A stretch of 64,000 nt of DNA from an uncultured Clostridia bacterium (GTDB taxonomy: Bacteria > Bacillota > Clostridia > Christensenellales > UBA1242). The notes beneath the pieces were generated by a model. The model saw only the letters and a program-made list of their open reading frames with translations. It was not told the DNA's origin and did no database searches. Each line of letters starts with the position of its first letter. Position 1 is the first letter of the stretch. A program made the position numbers and the translations under genes. Shown one piece after another: positions 48,967 through 57,390 of this stretch. Location of the stretch: NCBI GenBank assembly GCA_944332185.1, contig CALVJJ010000001.1:64422-128421 (forward strand), written 5' to 3'.

Positions 48967-49877
48967 TAGTCTTTGCTCACAAATTCCCACATCAGTGTGG
49001 TGTCTGGCAATAATTTTTTATCAATCTCTACACTTGCTCGAATCATCTCGACAAAAGGCAGATCTTTGCTTACGATTTCATGATTGTCCATAAATTCTAA
49101 GAATTTTTCTCTATAAAGCGCTAGTTCATAGGTATGCGTAGTATTGATCATAAAATCACATTGATCTTTGTATGGTGCAATATATAGATCTTCCCCAGCA
49201 CAAACGTTTGTCCATGTCTGTAAAGTTGTTTCTGGACTATTTCCACGTCTATCCACATCTCGAACCATACGTCTTACCAATCGTAATTGTCTAGCATCCA
49301 TATATTGATCCTGATACACAAACCCGCTAATGGTACTAGCATATACTTTGAAAAATGCTGTCGTTCCAAGGTGACAGGTCAGTTCTGGATTGATCACGTG
49401 TAATCCTTCAAAAATGATGATGGTATTCTCATCAATTTTTAAAAATTTTTTATGTGCATGATTGATCCCTGTTTTAAAATCATAAATTGGAAACCACGCC
49501 TTTTTTTGTTCCCATAACGTAGAAAAGCATTCTTCCATCTGCACTAAATTCAGTGATCGAACACTATCATAATCTTTCATGCCATTTGGCAAAAGTGGTG
49601 TATCTTCACGATTTAAGAAAAAATCGTCCATACTCACCGTCACGACATGATATCCTCTCTCCTCCAACACTCCTTTTAGCAATTTTGCAGATGTGGTTTT
49701 CCCGGCACAAGATGGTCCTGCTAGTAATACAATTTTAATATCTCCTCTTTCAATAATTTGACTAGCAAGAGTAGATAATTGACTACGGTATCGATCTTCG
49801 GCACGTCTAATCACATGATAGGTGTTTTTTTCTAATTGTTCATTGATAATTTCTACATTCAAAAATTCTTGATCCAT
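48966..49877 (-). CDS. Uridine kinase / phosphoribulokinase-family nucleoside kinase
   Basis: 303 residues. Walker A is GPSCAGKTT at 54-62, followed by a substrate-binding VSMDDFFLNRE stretch near residue 80 and IIIFEGLHVINPE near 155, as in the uridine kinase branch of the P-loop kinases. Many clostridial relatives are about 550 residues, with an extra N-terminal synthetase-like part; this copy has only about 45 residues before the kinase domain. Probable substrate is a nucleoside such as uridine or cytidine. Gene order is 79-residue protein, exchanger, kinase, in one direction with short gaps (63 and 9 bases), so probably one transcript. Confidence 0.85.
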   Translation of the reverse strand: MDQEFLNVEIINEQLEKNTYHVIRRAEDRYRSQLSTLASQIIERGDIKIVLLAGPSCAGKTTSAKLLKGVLEERGYHVVTVSMDDFFLNREDTPLLPNGMKDYDSVRSLNLVQMEECFSTLWEQKKAWFPIYDFKTGINHAHKKFLKIDENTIIIFEGLHVINPELTCHLGTTAFFKVYASTISGFVYQDQYMDARQLRLVRRMVRDVDRRGNSPETTLQTWTNVCAGEDLYIAPYKDQCDFMINTTHTYELALYREKFLEFMDNHEIVSKDLPFVEMIRASVEIDKKLLPDTTLMWEFVSKD

Positions 49878-49886
49878 ATTTTTCCT

Positions 49887-50858
49887 CTATACATTTGGTA
49901 AAATTAAAAAAACGAAATACATAGCGACTGGTATAGCACAAAGCACACTAGAAGCTATTTTAGATACCCAACCATGTCGTTTTTTGTATACTTTGACAAA
50001 TAACAACATAAGGATACTGATTGCACTAATAAGTCCACACCATAATAGATATTGCGATGTGGTATTGTTGACATAAATTGGTGACTTAAAATTCATAAAA
50101 TCAGCAATAGATAAAATTAAAAAATTAAAGGTATTACTTCCTAAAATATTACTTACCCCTGCATCAAAATTGCCTAACTTAAACAATCCAATCGTGGATA
50201 CTACCTCTGGTAAAGAAGTCGCAATACCTAGCAAAATCGCCCCTGCAAACGTTTTACCGAGTCCTAGCTGTGTTGATAATGCATCAGATAAATAGGTAAT
50301 ACCAATACTAGATGCTACAAGCAGAACACTAGCTAGCGAAAAACGAATCCAAATTTGCTTTGGTGTTAAAGCAACTTGTGCTCTTTGTTCTTTATCTGTT
50401 TCTTGTGCCACGCATTTGACTGAAATAAAGTATAAAATAATAAATAAAAAGGAAATGGTATTGATACCCCACAAGCATAATTGCCATCGTGCAATGGTTG
50501 CATAGATAGCAAACCCATAAAATAAGAGCAAAAAAATACTTGTCCAAATCAATCCGGCATTCATAGATTTTTTAGAAAATGATTTCATAAAGACTAAGAG
50601 CAACACTCCTAAGACTGCCACATTAAATATATCACTTCCCATGACATTGCCTAATACCAATTCACTTTGATCTAAAAATAATACGGCAGAAATAGAAGTA
50701 AACAATTCTGGTAAACTTGTCACTGCGGCTAAAAACACACCACCAATCAATGCCCCTGACATTTTTGTTGTCTTATCGAGCATATCTACATATTGAGATA
50801 GTTTGATAGATAAAATAACCACAACAATAGCTAATATAAAATACAAAAATATAGTCAT
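49887..50858 (-). CDS. Sodium/calcium exchanger-family (CaCA) membrane transporter
   Basis: 323 residues from the ATG at 50858, set by GGAG upstream. About ten membrane helices in two halves. Each half has the alpha-repeat signature: ALIGGVFLAAVTSLPELFTS with GNVMGSDIFN in the first, AGAILLGIATSLPEVVST with SNILGSNTFN in the second. These acidic and polar residues bind the cation. Members exchange Ca2+ (or another cation) against Na+ or H+; the exact ions cannot be read from sequence. The hydrophilic loop between the halves is short, typical of bacterial YrbG-like members. Confidence 0.9.
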   Translation of the reverse strand: MTIFLYFILAIVVVILSIKLSQYVDMLDKTTKMSGALIGGVFLAAVTSLPELFTSISAVLFLDQSELVLGNVMGSDIFNVAVLGVLLLVFMKSFSKKSMNAGLIWTSIFLLLFYGFAIYATIARWQLCLWGINTISFLFIILYFISVKCVAQETDKEQRAQVALTPKQIWIRFSLASVLLVASSIGITYLSDALSTQLGLGKTFAGAILLGIATSLPEVVSTIGLFKLGNFDAGVSNILGSNTFNFLILSIADFMNFKSPIYVNNTTSQYLLWCGLISAISILMLLFVKVYKKRHGWVSKIASSVLCAIPVAMYFVFLILPNV

Positions 50859-50922
50859 ACAGTACTCCAATACGAAAACATTGTACAAAAAAGTTCCTTT
50901 TTTTGTCAACTTATCTACCACA

Positions 50923-51162
50923 CTATTTTGGCAATTTTGCTTCTACAAACCATTTTCCTTCTTCTTCAAACAAGTAAGTAGTTTGTCCTAATACACGAAT
51001 GGTATATTTCATACCAACTCCCCCCACTAAAAGACTTACCCCTAGTCTACTATCTAACACCTTATCTACCTGATATACATGGTCATGATACGTAATCGAT
51101 AACGGAATGGTTTTTCCTTCCACTGTATGTTTTGCAACAACTTCTACATATACTTTTCTCAT
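50923..51162 (-). CDS. Small conserved protein of the dinB neighbourhood
   Basis: 79 residues starting MRKVYVEVVAKHT; an in-frame TTG two codons earlier is possible. All-beta pattern (VEVVAKHTVEGKTIPLSITY; YQVDKVLDSR; MKYTIRVLGQTTYLF; KWFVEAKLPK) and no membrane segment. From memory, proteins with this pattern (YVDVVAEF, IDRVLDVR, GIRYTCRIGG, WFVEAK) are common in Clostridia next to dinB-type polymerase genes and have no assigned function. AAGG lies before the start. It is the first gene of a presumed unit with the exchanger and the kinase. Confidence 0.78.
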   Translation of the reverse strand: MRKVYVEVVAKHTVEGKTIPLSITYHDHVYQVDKVLDSRLGVSLLVGGVGMKYTIRVLGQTTYLFEEEGKWFVEAKLPK

Positions 51163-51210
51163 ATCCAACCTTACTTGTAGTGTATGAAGTATTGCACGAT
51201 TTTACACATA

Positions 51211-51242
51211 AAAAAATACGACTTTTTTCTTGTCGTATTTTT
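51211..51242 (-). terminator. Terminator after the DUF5050-like lipoprotein gene
   Basis: AAAAATACGAC and GTCGTATTTTT pair around a nine-base loop; T-run follows on the minus strand. Confidence 0.88.
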
Positions 51243-51247
51243 CTTTG

Positions 51248-52600
51248 TTATTCTTCTTCCTCTTCTGTTAATACTGGTGCATCTCCATCTGCAAAAGTAC
51301 CAAACATTTCAAACACAGGACTAGATTTTTGCATATCCCAACGATTCAAATATTGATTTTCTTCACTACTTTCATTGGTATACGTACGGACAAAATAGAT
51401 ATTTCTTCCATCAATATCATATAACGTTGCATCATCTGGCATAGATACTTCACTATCTCCACAAATGGTTTTGTTGTTTAGTGTCAAAACATCAACACAA
51501 GACAATACTCCTTCTTTTACATAGTAGATAGTTGCACCTAACACATCAACAACGGTAGCGCCTGATAAGACACTAATTGTCTTTACATAACCATTGTTTG
51601 CAGCATACATTTCAAAGACACCATTGTTATTGAATACAACAGCATTCATATTCATATTGTCTAGAATATAAGTATCCGTTGCGTTTTGTAAAGAGAACAT
51701 AGATTCATCACTAATATTACTTACTTGATAACTTACCAATTTTGTCGTACCAAGTGTACTACTTGTGACATTGACATACACTTTGTCACTGACAATATCC
51801 ACCACACTATACGTATTGGTATCATTTTTAATCGTTTGTTCGTTCGTTGTACCCAAAGCACACCTAGCAAGAACATTCCCACTTTGACCTTGTTCATCTT
51901 CTTTTAAACTACGTGTATACCAAACATATCTTTCAGCATCTGTGGTTTGGTAATTACTAGCACTATAGGTATCATGATGTGCCATAGCAAAACTGGTAAC
52001 ACCAGTAGCAATGGTATTGGTTGTTGCTTTTTTACCATTAGCCACAACACTAACCAAACTATCTCCATTGTATACCACAAAATATACTGTTTGATCTACT
52101 TTGACCATTCCCCAATCGCCTTCTTCCATAGAGCCATTGGAAGTATAGAGTCTTTTTTCATCTGTTCCGTCTAATTTGACACGGTAAAAATCAATATAGT
52201 TTTTAAGGGTATTCCCTTCTTTGTCTTTTTCCATATTTGGTGTTGCATAATAGATATATCCATCAAATAGATAAATGCCACCCATTGCATACCCTACAAG
52301 TCTACTACTTACTTTTTCTGCATTAGTTAGATAGTTATTCTCATCAAGACTTGCATAATATTGATTATCTAATTTGGCACGATACAAAGCACCTTTTGTC
52401 ATATCTTTGCTTGCATTCTCATAGGTGTCATAGCCGTTGGCAAAATATACAAATTGTCCTTGTTGTACAACTAGTCCTCCATTGCCAATGACAGTATCAT
52501 TTCCATTAGGGTTTTCTTTAAATCCTTTTTGTCCACACCCTGTTAGTACAAGCGAACAAGCCATGAACACAAACACAAATAGTAACGCAATTCTTTTCAT
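51248..52600 (-). CDS. Lipoprotein with repeated beta-sheet units (DUF5050/propeller-like)
   Basis: 450 residues. Lipobox LTGC (Cys22). The mature part has repeated units such as GQFVYFANGYDT, DGYIYYATPN, KLDGTDEKRLYTSNG, DQTVYFVVYNGD and DKVYVNVTS, in which a strand ends Y-x-Y/F and is followed by a polar turn. This is the pattern of DUF5050-type beta-propeller lipoproteins of Clostridia. The C-terminus is acidic (EEEEE). No catalytic motif. Extracellular binding or sensing role likely but unknown. Single-gene unit with a moderate promoter and a good terminator. Confidence 0.8.
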   Translation of the reverse strand: MKRIALLFVFVFMACSLVLTGCGQKGFKENPNGNDTVIGNGGLVVQQGQFVYFANGYDTYENASKDMTKGALYRAKLDNQYYASLDENNYLTNAEKVSSRLVGYAMGGIYLFDGYIYYATPNMEKDKEGNTLKNYIDFYRVKLDGTDEKRLYTSNGSMEEGDWGMVKVDQTVYFVVYNGDSLVSVVANGKKATTNTIATGVTSFAMAHHDTYSASNYQTTDAERYVWYTRSLKEDEQGQSGNVLARCALGTTNEQTIKNDTNTYSVVDIVSDKVYVNVTSSTLGTTKLVSYQVSNISDESMFSLQNATDTYILDNMNMNAVVFNNNGVFEMYAANNGYVKTISVLSGATVVDVLGATIYYVKEGVLSCVDVLTLNNKTICGDSEVSMPDDATLYDIDGRNIYFVRTYTNESSEENQYLNRWDMQKSSPVFEMFGTFADGDAPVLTEEEEE

Positions 52601-52632
52601 GTAAACCTCATTTTTATACTATGCCACAACTT

Positions 52633-52660
52633 TTTATAGCACTTTACAATTATTTCCCAA
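52633..52660 (-). promoter_or_regulatory. Candidate promoter of the DUF5050-like lipoprotein gene
   Basis: On the minus strand TTGGGA (52660-52655), 16 bases, TATAAA (52638-52633), about 33 bases before the start codon. Confidence 0.45.
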
Positions 52661-52727
52661 CAGATAAGGAAACATACAGCACTATGCCTATTATGACATT
52701 TATAACAAATATGTTATACCAAAAAAT

Positions 52728-52761
52728 AAAAAGATAGTCAAACACAAAAGACTATCTTTTT
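52728..52761 (-). terminator. Terminator after the 342-residue protein gene
   Basis: AAAAAGATAGTC and GACTATCTTTTT pair around a ten-base loop. T-rich on the minus-strand side; the stem is 12 bp. Confidence 0.85.
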
Positions 52762-52777
52762 GTTAAATTTCCTCTTT

Positions 52778-53806
52778 TTAAGCTACATGATCCTCTATCA
52801 TACAATTATCACCCGTCAGTGCATCTTGATACATGACCCAATACCCTTGATCTTCCTCTCCATTACTTGTCAAAATAAATTGACTATATGCTCGAAATTC
52901 TTCTGGTGGCAACATATCTTTTTCTCCTTGCACCCCATAAGCAATATAACGTAACGTTTGATCTTGATATAATAGTCCTAGTACATATTGGCCACTGCCA
53001 TCTACCTGATCGACTAACACCCATTGAGAATGAGGCACAAGACTTTCAAGATTTCTTTCATGCTCATTGTGTGCAAAAAGATCTTCAATTTGATCTTTGA
53101 TCTGGTCATAAAAAGTATCTTGATCATGATCTAATTTTGCCATCTCTTGTGCAAACATATCCAATTTTCCCTCTTGACTCATAGCCTGATCAATGACTTG
53201 ATCCAATTCTTTTTCTTCTAATGGCTGAAAAAATGCTGTAGGATCTACTGTATCTTGAATATTGGTAACATCAGTCACGATCCTATCAACATCTTCTGGT
53301 GAATCTTGTCTCCCTTGAGATATGTGGTTATCAACGACACTTGCCTGAGAAAGGATAGAACTATCTTTACGGTGATCTTTTTTCTCTTGATCTACCGAAT
53401 TTTTGATCTCAACTACCCTATCTTCTACAGGTTGTTCCTTTTCTTTTTGTTGCATAGATTGTAGCAAATTCATTCTTGTATCATCTAATTTTTCCGTACT
53501 TCCCCAAACAATCGGTTTTTTATCTTCTTTCGTCACTAAAACACACGTGATTTTTTTTTGCAAATCCAAGTTGGCAACTGTGCGAATCACAGCCATACTT
53601 CCTCCTTGAAAGCATACCGGTACAATACACATCTGTTTGTCTTGACAAGCTATTCCCAAAAGATACTCTGCCTGTTTATCTTCAAAATAGTAAGATTTGA
53701 GTGTCCCTACCCATTCTTTTCCTTTCTTTTCCAACGTAAGTGTCAGCATAGACTTATGATCAAATTGATCGTTGGATAAAATCATTGTTTTTTTTGTCAT
53801 TCCCAT
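52778..53806 (-). CDS. Two-domain cytosolic protein of unknown function
   Basis: 342 residues, no signal peptide or membrane helix. The N-terminal domain (about 10-110) is beta-rich: LTLEKKGKEWVGTLKSYY, YLLGIACQDKQ, MAVIRTVANLDLQKK. A charged, probably disordered linker (about 115-255) follows. The C-terminal domain (about 258-335) has SQWVLVDQVDGSGQYVLGLLY, LRYIAYGVQGEKDMLPPEEF and GYWVMYQDALTGD. The last pattern is familiar to me from clostridial proteins of unknown function. AGGTG is eight bases before the ATG. Single gene unit. Confidence 0.72.
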   Translation of the reverse strand: MGMTKKTMILSNDQFDHKSMLTLTLEKKGKEWVGTLKSYYFEDKQAEYLLGIACQDKQMCIVPVCFQGGSMAVIRTVANLDLQKKITCVLVTKEDKKPIVWGSTEKLDDTRMNLLQSMQQKEKEQPVEDRVVEIKNSVDQEKKDHRKDSSILSQASVVDNHISQGRQDSPEDVDRIVTDVTNIQDTVDPTAFFQPLEEKELDQVIDQAMSQEGKLDMFAQEMAKLDHDQDTFYDQIKDQIEDLFAHNEHERNLESLVPHSQWVLVDQVDGSGQYVLGLLYQDQTLRYIAYGVQGEKDMLPPEEFRAYSQFILTSNGEEDQGYWVMYQDALTGDNCMIEDHVA

Positions 53807-53857
53807 ATTTTATACACCTACTTTTTCTTTACTTGTATTGTATATGAAAGCAGGAAA

Positions 53858-53913
53858 AAAAGTGTTATTTTGGCTTTGCTTTTTTTAGCAAAAAAAGTCG
53901 AAATAACACTTTT
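53858..53913 (-). terminator. Terminator of the pepF-to-radical-SAM operon
   Basis: A 13-bp stem (AAAAGTGTTATTT with AAATAACACTTTT) encloses a smaller stem; a T-run follows on the minus strand. It starts at the stop codon of the radical SAM gene. Confidence 0.85.
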
Positions 53914-54772
53914 ATTTTGTTTTATCGGATTTTACTTTATAGAATAGACAATGTTGACAAAGATCGTGTATTCTTTTCCCTTGCCAAAAAGATTGTTTGT
54001 ATGTTTGAGCAGTATCACTTTCTAAAATATTTTCTAAACTATCTTGTTTTAGATTGCCTAACACCATTTTCCCTTCGCTATCCAAACAACATGGCACAAC
54101 ACTTCCATCGACTAGAACAGCAATCTGTTTTGACAAAGCTGGACAATATCCTTGTATATGGGACACTTGTGATTGAATTGGCCACACAAAAGTGGTCCCA
54201 AACATAATATAAGCATTGTGATCCAACTTGATACTATTTTGATATTTGTTGTCCTTTATGATAGTGGGATAGATGGCTTCCTTACCGTATTGTTGTAGTA
54301 AAAATTGGACCTGCTCTTTTGCAAGCATAGAATGATCCCAATTCCAGAATCGATATTCCACAATAATAGAGGAAGGCAACCTATGGACAGCTGTTACGAT
54401 ATTTTCTAAATAGGTTTTCCAGTTGGTTTCTCCATTTTCTTCTAAAGATTGTACAGAGATGGTAATCTTTCTTAAAGCATTGGTTTTTGACAATATGTCT
54501 ATAGTATTAGACAATTTTGTACCGTTAGTTGTTAAGTTTACTTGCAAATGTATTTTTTCACACACTGCTAGGATTTGATCTAAATGTGGGTGCAGTAAAG
54601 GTTCTCCCATGACATGTAAATAAATATGATCACAGACTTTCTTGACTTGTTTTGCAATATTTTCAAAAAAATCCACAGCCATCACTTCTTTCTTTCGATG
54701 ATTTTTTGGACAAAATGCACACTGTAAGTTACACACATTCGTAATCTCAATATAGACTCGTTGGAATTTCAT
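53912..54772 (-). CDS. Radical SAM protein with SPASM-type C-terminus
   Basis: 286 residues from the ATG at 54772, which overlaps the stop of the small gene upstream (TAATG); there is no strong ribosome binding site of its own, so translation is probably coupled. The radical SAM cluster is C14NLQC18AFC21. GEPLLHP near residue 60 and LTTNGT near 90 fit the fold. The C-terminal cysteines (GYCPAL, PCCLDSEG, CQHC) are those of a SPASM/twitch auxiliary cluster. The family has members that modify peptides or proteins; the substrate of this subgroup is unknown to me. Last gene of a six-gene operon. Confidence 0.85.
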   Translation of the reverse strand: MKFQRVYIEITNVCNLQCAFCPKNHRKKEVMAVDFFENIAKQVKKVCDHIYLHVMGEPLLHPHLDQILAVCEKIHLQVNLTTNGTKLSNTIDILSKTNALRKITISVQSLEENGETNWKTYLENIVTAVHRLPSSIIVEYRFWNWDHSMLAKEQVQFLLQQYGKEAIYPTIIKDNKYQNSIKLDHNAYIMFGTTFVWPIQSQVSHIQGYCPALSKQIAVLVDGSVVPCCLDSEGKMVLGNLKQDSLENILESDTAQTYKQSFWQGKRIHDLCQHCLFYKVKSDKTK

Positions 54773-54933
54773 TACCAATCTACAACATCATGCGTATGAC
54801 TTTTGATATCATCATAATACGCAAAATACTTTTGTTTTTCTTTTTGTGTGTTCTTAATTGCTTGTTCTTTCTTTATTTGTGCATACGTTTTCTTTTTCTT
54901 ATTAGGATTGGCTAATTTAGTTTGTTGTTCCAT
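54772..54933 (-). CDS. 53-residue basic peptide between rlmD and the radical SAM gene
   Basis: ATG at 54933 with AAGGAAAAAG seven bases upstream inside the end of rlmD (17-base overlap), stop TAA overlapping the next start. The peptide begins MEQQTKLANPNKKKKTYAQ, is Lys- and Gln-rich in the middle and ends DDIKSHTHDVVDW. No signal peptide, no cysteine. Good ribosome binding site and overlaps on both sides support a real gene. Its coupling to a radical SAM/SPASM gene makes a substrate or partner possible, but it may also be an unrelated small protein. Confidence 0.65.
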   Translation of the reverse strand: MEQQTKLANPNKKKKTYAQIKKEQAIKNTQKEKQKYFAYYDDIKSHTHDVVDW

Positions 54934-56257
54934 AATCTTTTTCCTTCATGATTGCCAGTGTTTCTACGTGCTTTGTCTGTGGAAACATATCAAATGGTAT
55001 GATTTTTTCAATATGATACTCTAATGACAGTTGTCCCAAATCTCTTGCTAACGTACTAGGATTACAGGAAATATAGACAATAGTGCGTGGTTTTGCTTGT
55101 TTTAAAGCTTTGATAATACGTGGATCACACCCTTTTCTTGGTGGATCTAATACAACAGCACCTGTTTTTCCTTGCAATAACTCTGGTAAAATATCTGCAC
55201 AATCTCCACATATATTTTTTACATGTTCTAATCCATGTTTTTTTGCTAATTGATTAGCACTTTCTACTGCTTCTGGGACTATTTCTACCCCAATGACTTC
55301 TGTGGATACTTTTCCCAACATTGCTGTTAGCAATCCAGCTCCACTATAAGCATCGATCACAAAATCTTCTTTCTTAATATACTCCAATACTTTTTGGTAG
55401 ATGGCTTTTTTGATATCTTCATTTACTTGAAAAAAGCAAGCATTATCAATCGTATATTGTATGCCAAATTCTTCTACCTTAAGATATTGTGGCCCCATGA
55501 TTGGAATATATGTTTTTCCTAAAATAACATTAGAATTTTGTTGATTGATATTGTAATTTAATCCAAAGGAAGAAAATTTCTTTTGTAATAGTTCAATGAG
55601 TAGATGTTGATCAGGAAGAGTCTTTCCATTGATCACAAGGGTAATGAGTAATTGATCTCCTACAGATCTAGCTACTACATGGCGAAGCAATCCTTTTCCT
55701 GTTTTTTCATCATAGACACTAACTTGGCTATGTTGTAGATAGTTGTTGATGACTTCGATTAAGTCTGTACTCCATGGTTGTGCTATTTTACAAGAATCCA
55801 CATCAATCATGGTGTGACTATTACTTTTAAAAAAAGATACTTTTCGTGTCACAGGATTGATAGGTAAAGCAACTTTATTACGATATGCCCAAGGCAACGG
55901 ACTTGCTACACAAGGATCAACTACAGCATCAATTTTACCTACATGTTTTAAGGTATCTTCTACCATTTGTTGTTTGATGCGTAGTTGTTTTTCATATTGA
56001 ATATGTTGCAGATCGCAACCACCACATTGTTTAAAATATGGGCATAATGGTATTTGTCTATCTGGACTTTCTTGTATAATCTCTATGATTTTGCCAATTT
56101 TTATATTCTTTTTGACAAAAATAATATGTATTTTGACCGTTTCTCCAGTGATAGCAAAAGGGACGAAGATCACTTCCCCGTCTACTTTCGCTACCCCCGA
56201 ACCATTACAATCTTGACTCATGATGGTGACAATGAGTTCATCGTTTTTTGCAATCAT
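54917..56257 (-). CDS. rlmD: 23S rRNA (uracil-5-)-methyltransferase, RlmD/RlmCD family
   Basis: 446 residues. N-terminal TRAM domain (about 5-60), then the iron-sulphur cluster cysteines 72, 78 and 81 (CPYFKQCGGC) with the fourth in DSCKIAQPW. The Rossmann methyltransferase domain has DAYSGAGLLTAML, LDPPRKGCD and the catalytic ISCNPSTLARD. The family makes 5-methyluridine in 23S rRNA; in Firmicutes one enzyme often covers two positions. The stop of yqeY is one base before the ATG, with only a weak ribosome binding site, so translation is coupled. Confidence 0.93.
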   Translation of the reverse strand: MIAKNDELIVTIMSQDCNGSGVAKVDGEVIFVPFAITGETVKIHIIFVKKNIKIGKIIEIIQESPDRQIPLCPYFKQCGGCDLQHIQYEKQLRIKQQMVEDTLKHVGKIDAVVDPCVASPLPWAYRNKVALPINPVTRKVSFFKSNSHTMIDVDSCKIAQPWSTDLIEVINNYLQHSQVSVYDEKTGKGLLRHVVARSVGDQLLITLVINGKTLPDQHLLIELLQKKFSSFGLNYNINQQNSNVILGKTYIPIMGPQYLKVEEFGIQYTIDNACFFQVNEDIKKAIYQKVLEYIKKEDFVIDAYSGAGLLTAMLGKVSTEVIGVEIVPEAVESANQLAKKHGLEHVKNICGDCADILPELLQGKTGAVVLDPPRKGCDPRIIKALKQAKPRTIVYISCNPSTLARDLGQLSLEYHIEKIIPFDMFPQTKHVETLAIMKEKDYGTTN

Positions 56258-56258
56258 T

Positions 56259-56681
56259 TTAAAACTTTTTCAAAACTGCTTGGACAAGTTTCATATCACA
56301 AACAGCACCATAATTGGCTTTAAAATATTTCATCACTGTTGGAATAGATTTATCTTCCATTTTTTCAATAATTGCATAAATTTCAGCTTCACTCATCATT
56401 TGAGGCAAATATTTTGTCAAAGCATTCTTTTGCTTTTCAATATTTTCTACTTCTTGGCTATGTCCAGCTTTTTGATAATTGGCTTTTTCTTCTTCTAGTT
56501 CTTTAATTGTCTTTTGAATGATTCTAATCATCACTTCATCGTTTACTTCTTTCCCACTGGTACGAGATTCTACCGTTGCCTGCATATGTTTGTTCATCAG
56601 TACTGAATAGATAGCTCTTAAATTACTATCATGATTCTTCATCGCTTCCATATTTGCTTTTTTGATTTCGTCTATAATCAT
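56259..56681 (-). CDS. yqeY: GatB/YqeY domain protein
   Basis: 140 residues, the usual size for stand-alone YqeY. The helical domain pattern is clear: MIIDEIKKANMEAMKNHDS at the start, IRIIQKTIKELEEEKANYQK in the middle and LTKYLPQMMSEAEIYAIIEK towards the end. The fold resembles the tRNA-binding tail of the GatB subunit of tRNA amidotransferase; the cellular role of free YqeY is unclear. AAAGGAG precedes the ATG. Third gene of the pepF operon. Confidence 0.92.
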   Translation of the reverse strand: MIIDEIKKANMEAMKNHDSNLRAIYSVLMNKHMQATVESRTSGKEVNDEVMIRIIQKTIKELEEEKANYQKAGHSQEVENIEKQKNALTKYLPQMMSEAEIYAIIEKMEDKSIPTVMKYFKANYGAVCDMKLVQAVLKKF

Positions 56682-56694
56682 TGTTTTTCTCCTT

Positions 56695-57369
56695 TTACTT
56701 TTGTAACTGTCCTATGATATATGTCAGTAATTCACTTTGTATATCTTCAATACTACGAATGGCGTTATGTTTTACACACATAATAATATGATATTTTTCT
56801 CTTTTTGCTACTTCCAAATAGCTTCTTTCTGCATTCTCAAGATATGTGATATCTTTTTCTACTTCATCTAATTTTTCTTTTCGATTCACACGCAAAGCTT
56901 CTGCATTTTTTGTTGGCATATATAATAGAACTTTTATATCTGCTCTTGGTAATTGTAGCATACCATATTCTAATTTGTCAAACCAGTCATACATAGCATG
57001 ACGTTTTTTCTTATCGAGTACTTTTCCTCCTTGATGTGCCATATTGCTATCTACATAGCGATCTAGGACTACATGGGAAACTTCTAGTTGTTCTTGTACT
57101 TTCTTTTGATTGTACGCTCTATCAGCAGCATAATAAAGTCCCATAACTTTTGGATCTAATTCACTTACATGATCAAAGTAAGACTGTCCATATTGTTCTT
57201 TTCCTAGAATTGGTCCAGCAATAATTCTCCCTGTTGGACTATCATAATTGGGATATGCCATGCGCACACTTTTGATCCCTTTTTCTGCTAAATTTTTGAC
57301 AAGTAATTCGCTTTGTGTTTGTTTTCCACTGCAATCTGTTCCTTCTATGACAATCAGTTTGTTTTTCAT
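56695..57369 (-). CDS. tmk: Thymidylate kinase
   Basis: 224 residues. Walker A GTDCSGKQ at 10-17, the substrate-binding DRY motif in VVLDRYVDSN near residue 100, and a lid rich in Arg and Lys. Phosphorylates dTMP to dTDP for DNA synthesis. Compared with the common bacterial form, the P-loop has C-S-G-K-Q, as in the subgroup found in Clostridia and some eukaryote-like enzymes. GGGAGG lies 13 bases before the ATG. The stop is 13 bases upstream of yqeY. Confidence 0.9.
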   Translation of the reverse strand: MKNKLIVIEGTDCSGKQTQSELLVKNLAEKGIKSVRMAYPNYDSPTGRIIAGPILGKEQYGQSYFDHVSELDPKVMGLYYAADRAYNQKKVQEQLEVSHVVLDRYVDSNMAHQGGKVLDKKKRHAMYDWFDKLEYGMLQLPRADIKVLLYMPTKNAEALRVNRKEKLDEVEKDITYLENAERSYLEVAKREKYHIIMCVKHNAIRSIEDIQSELLTYIIGQLQK

Positions 57370-57390
57370 TTGTACTTTACTCCTCCCTTT

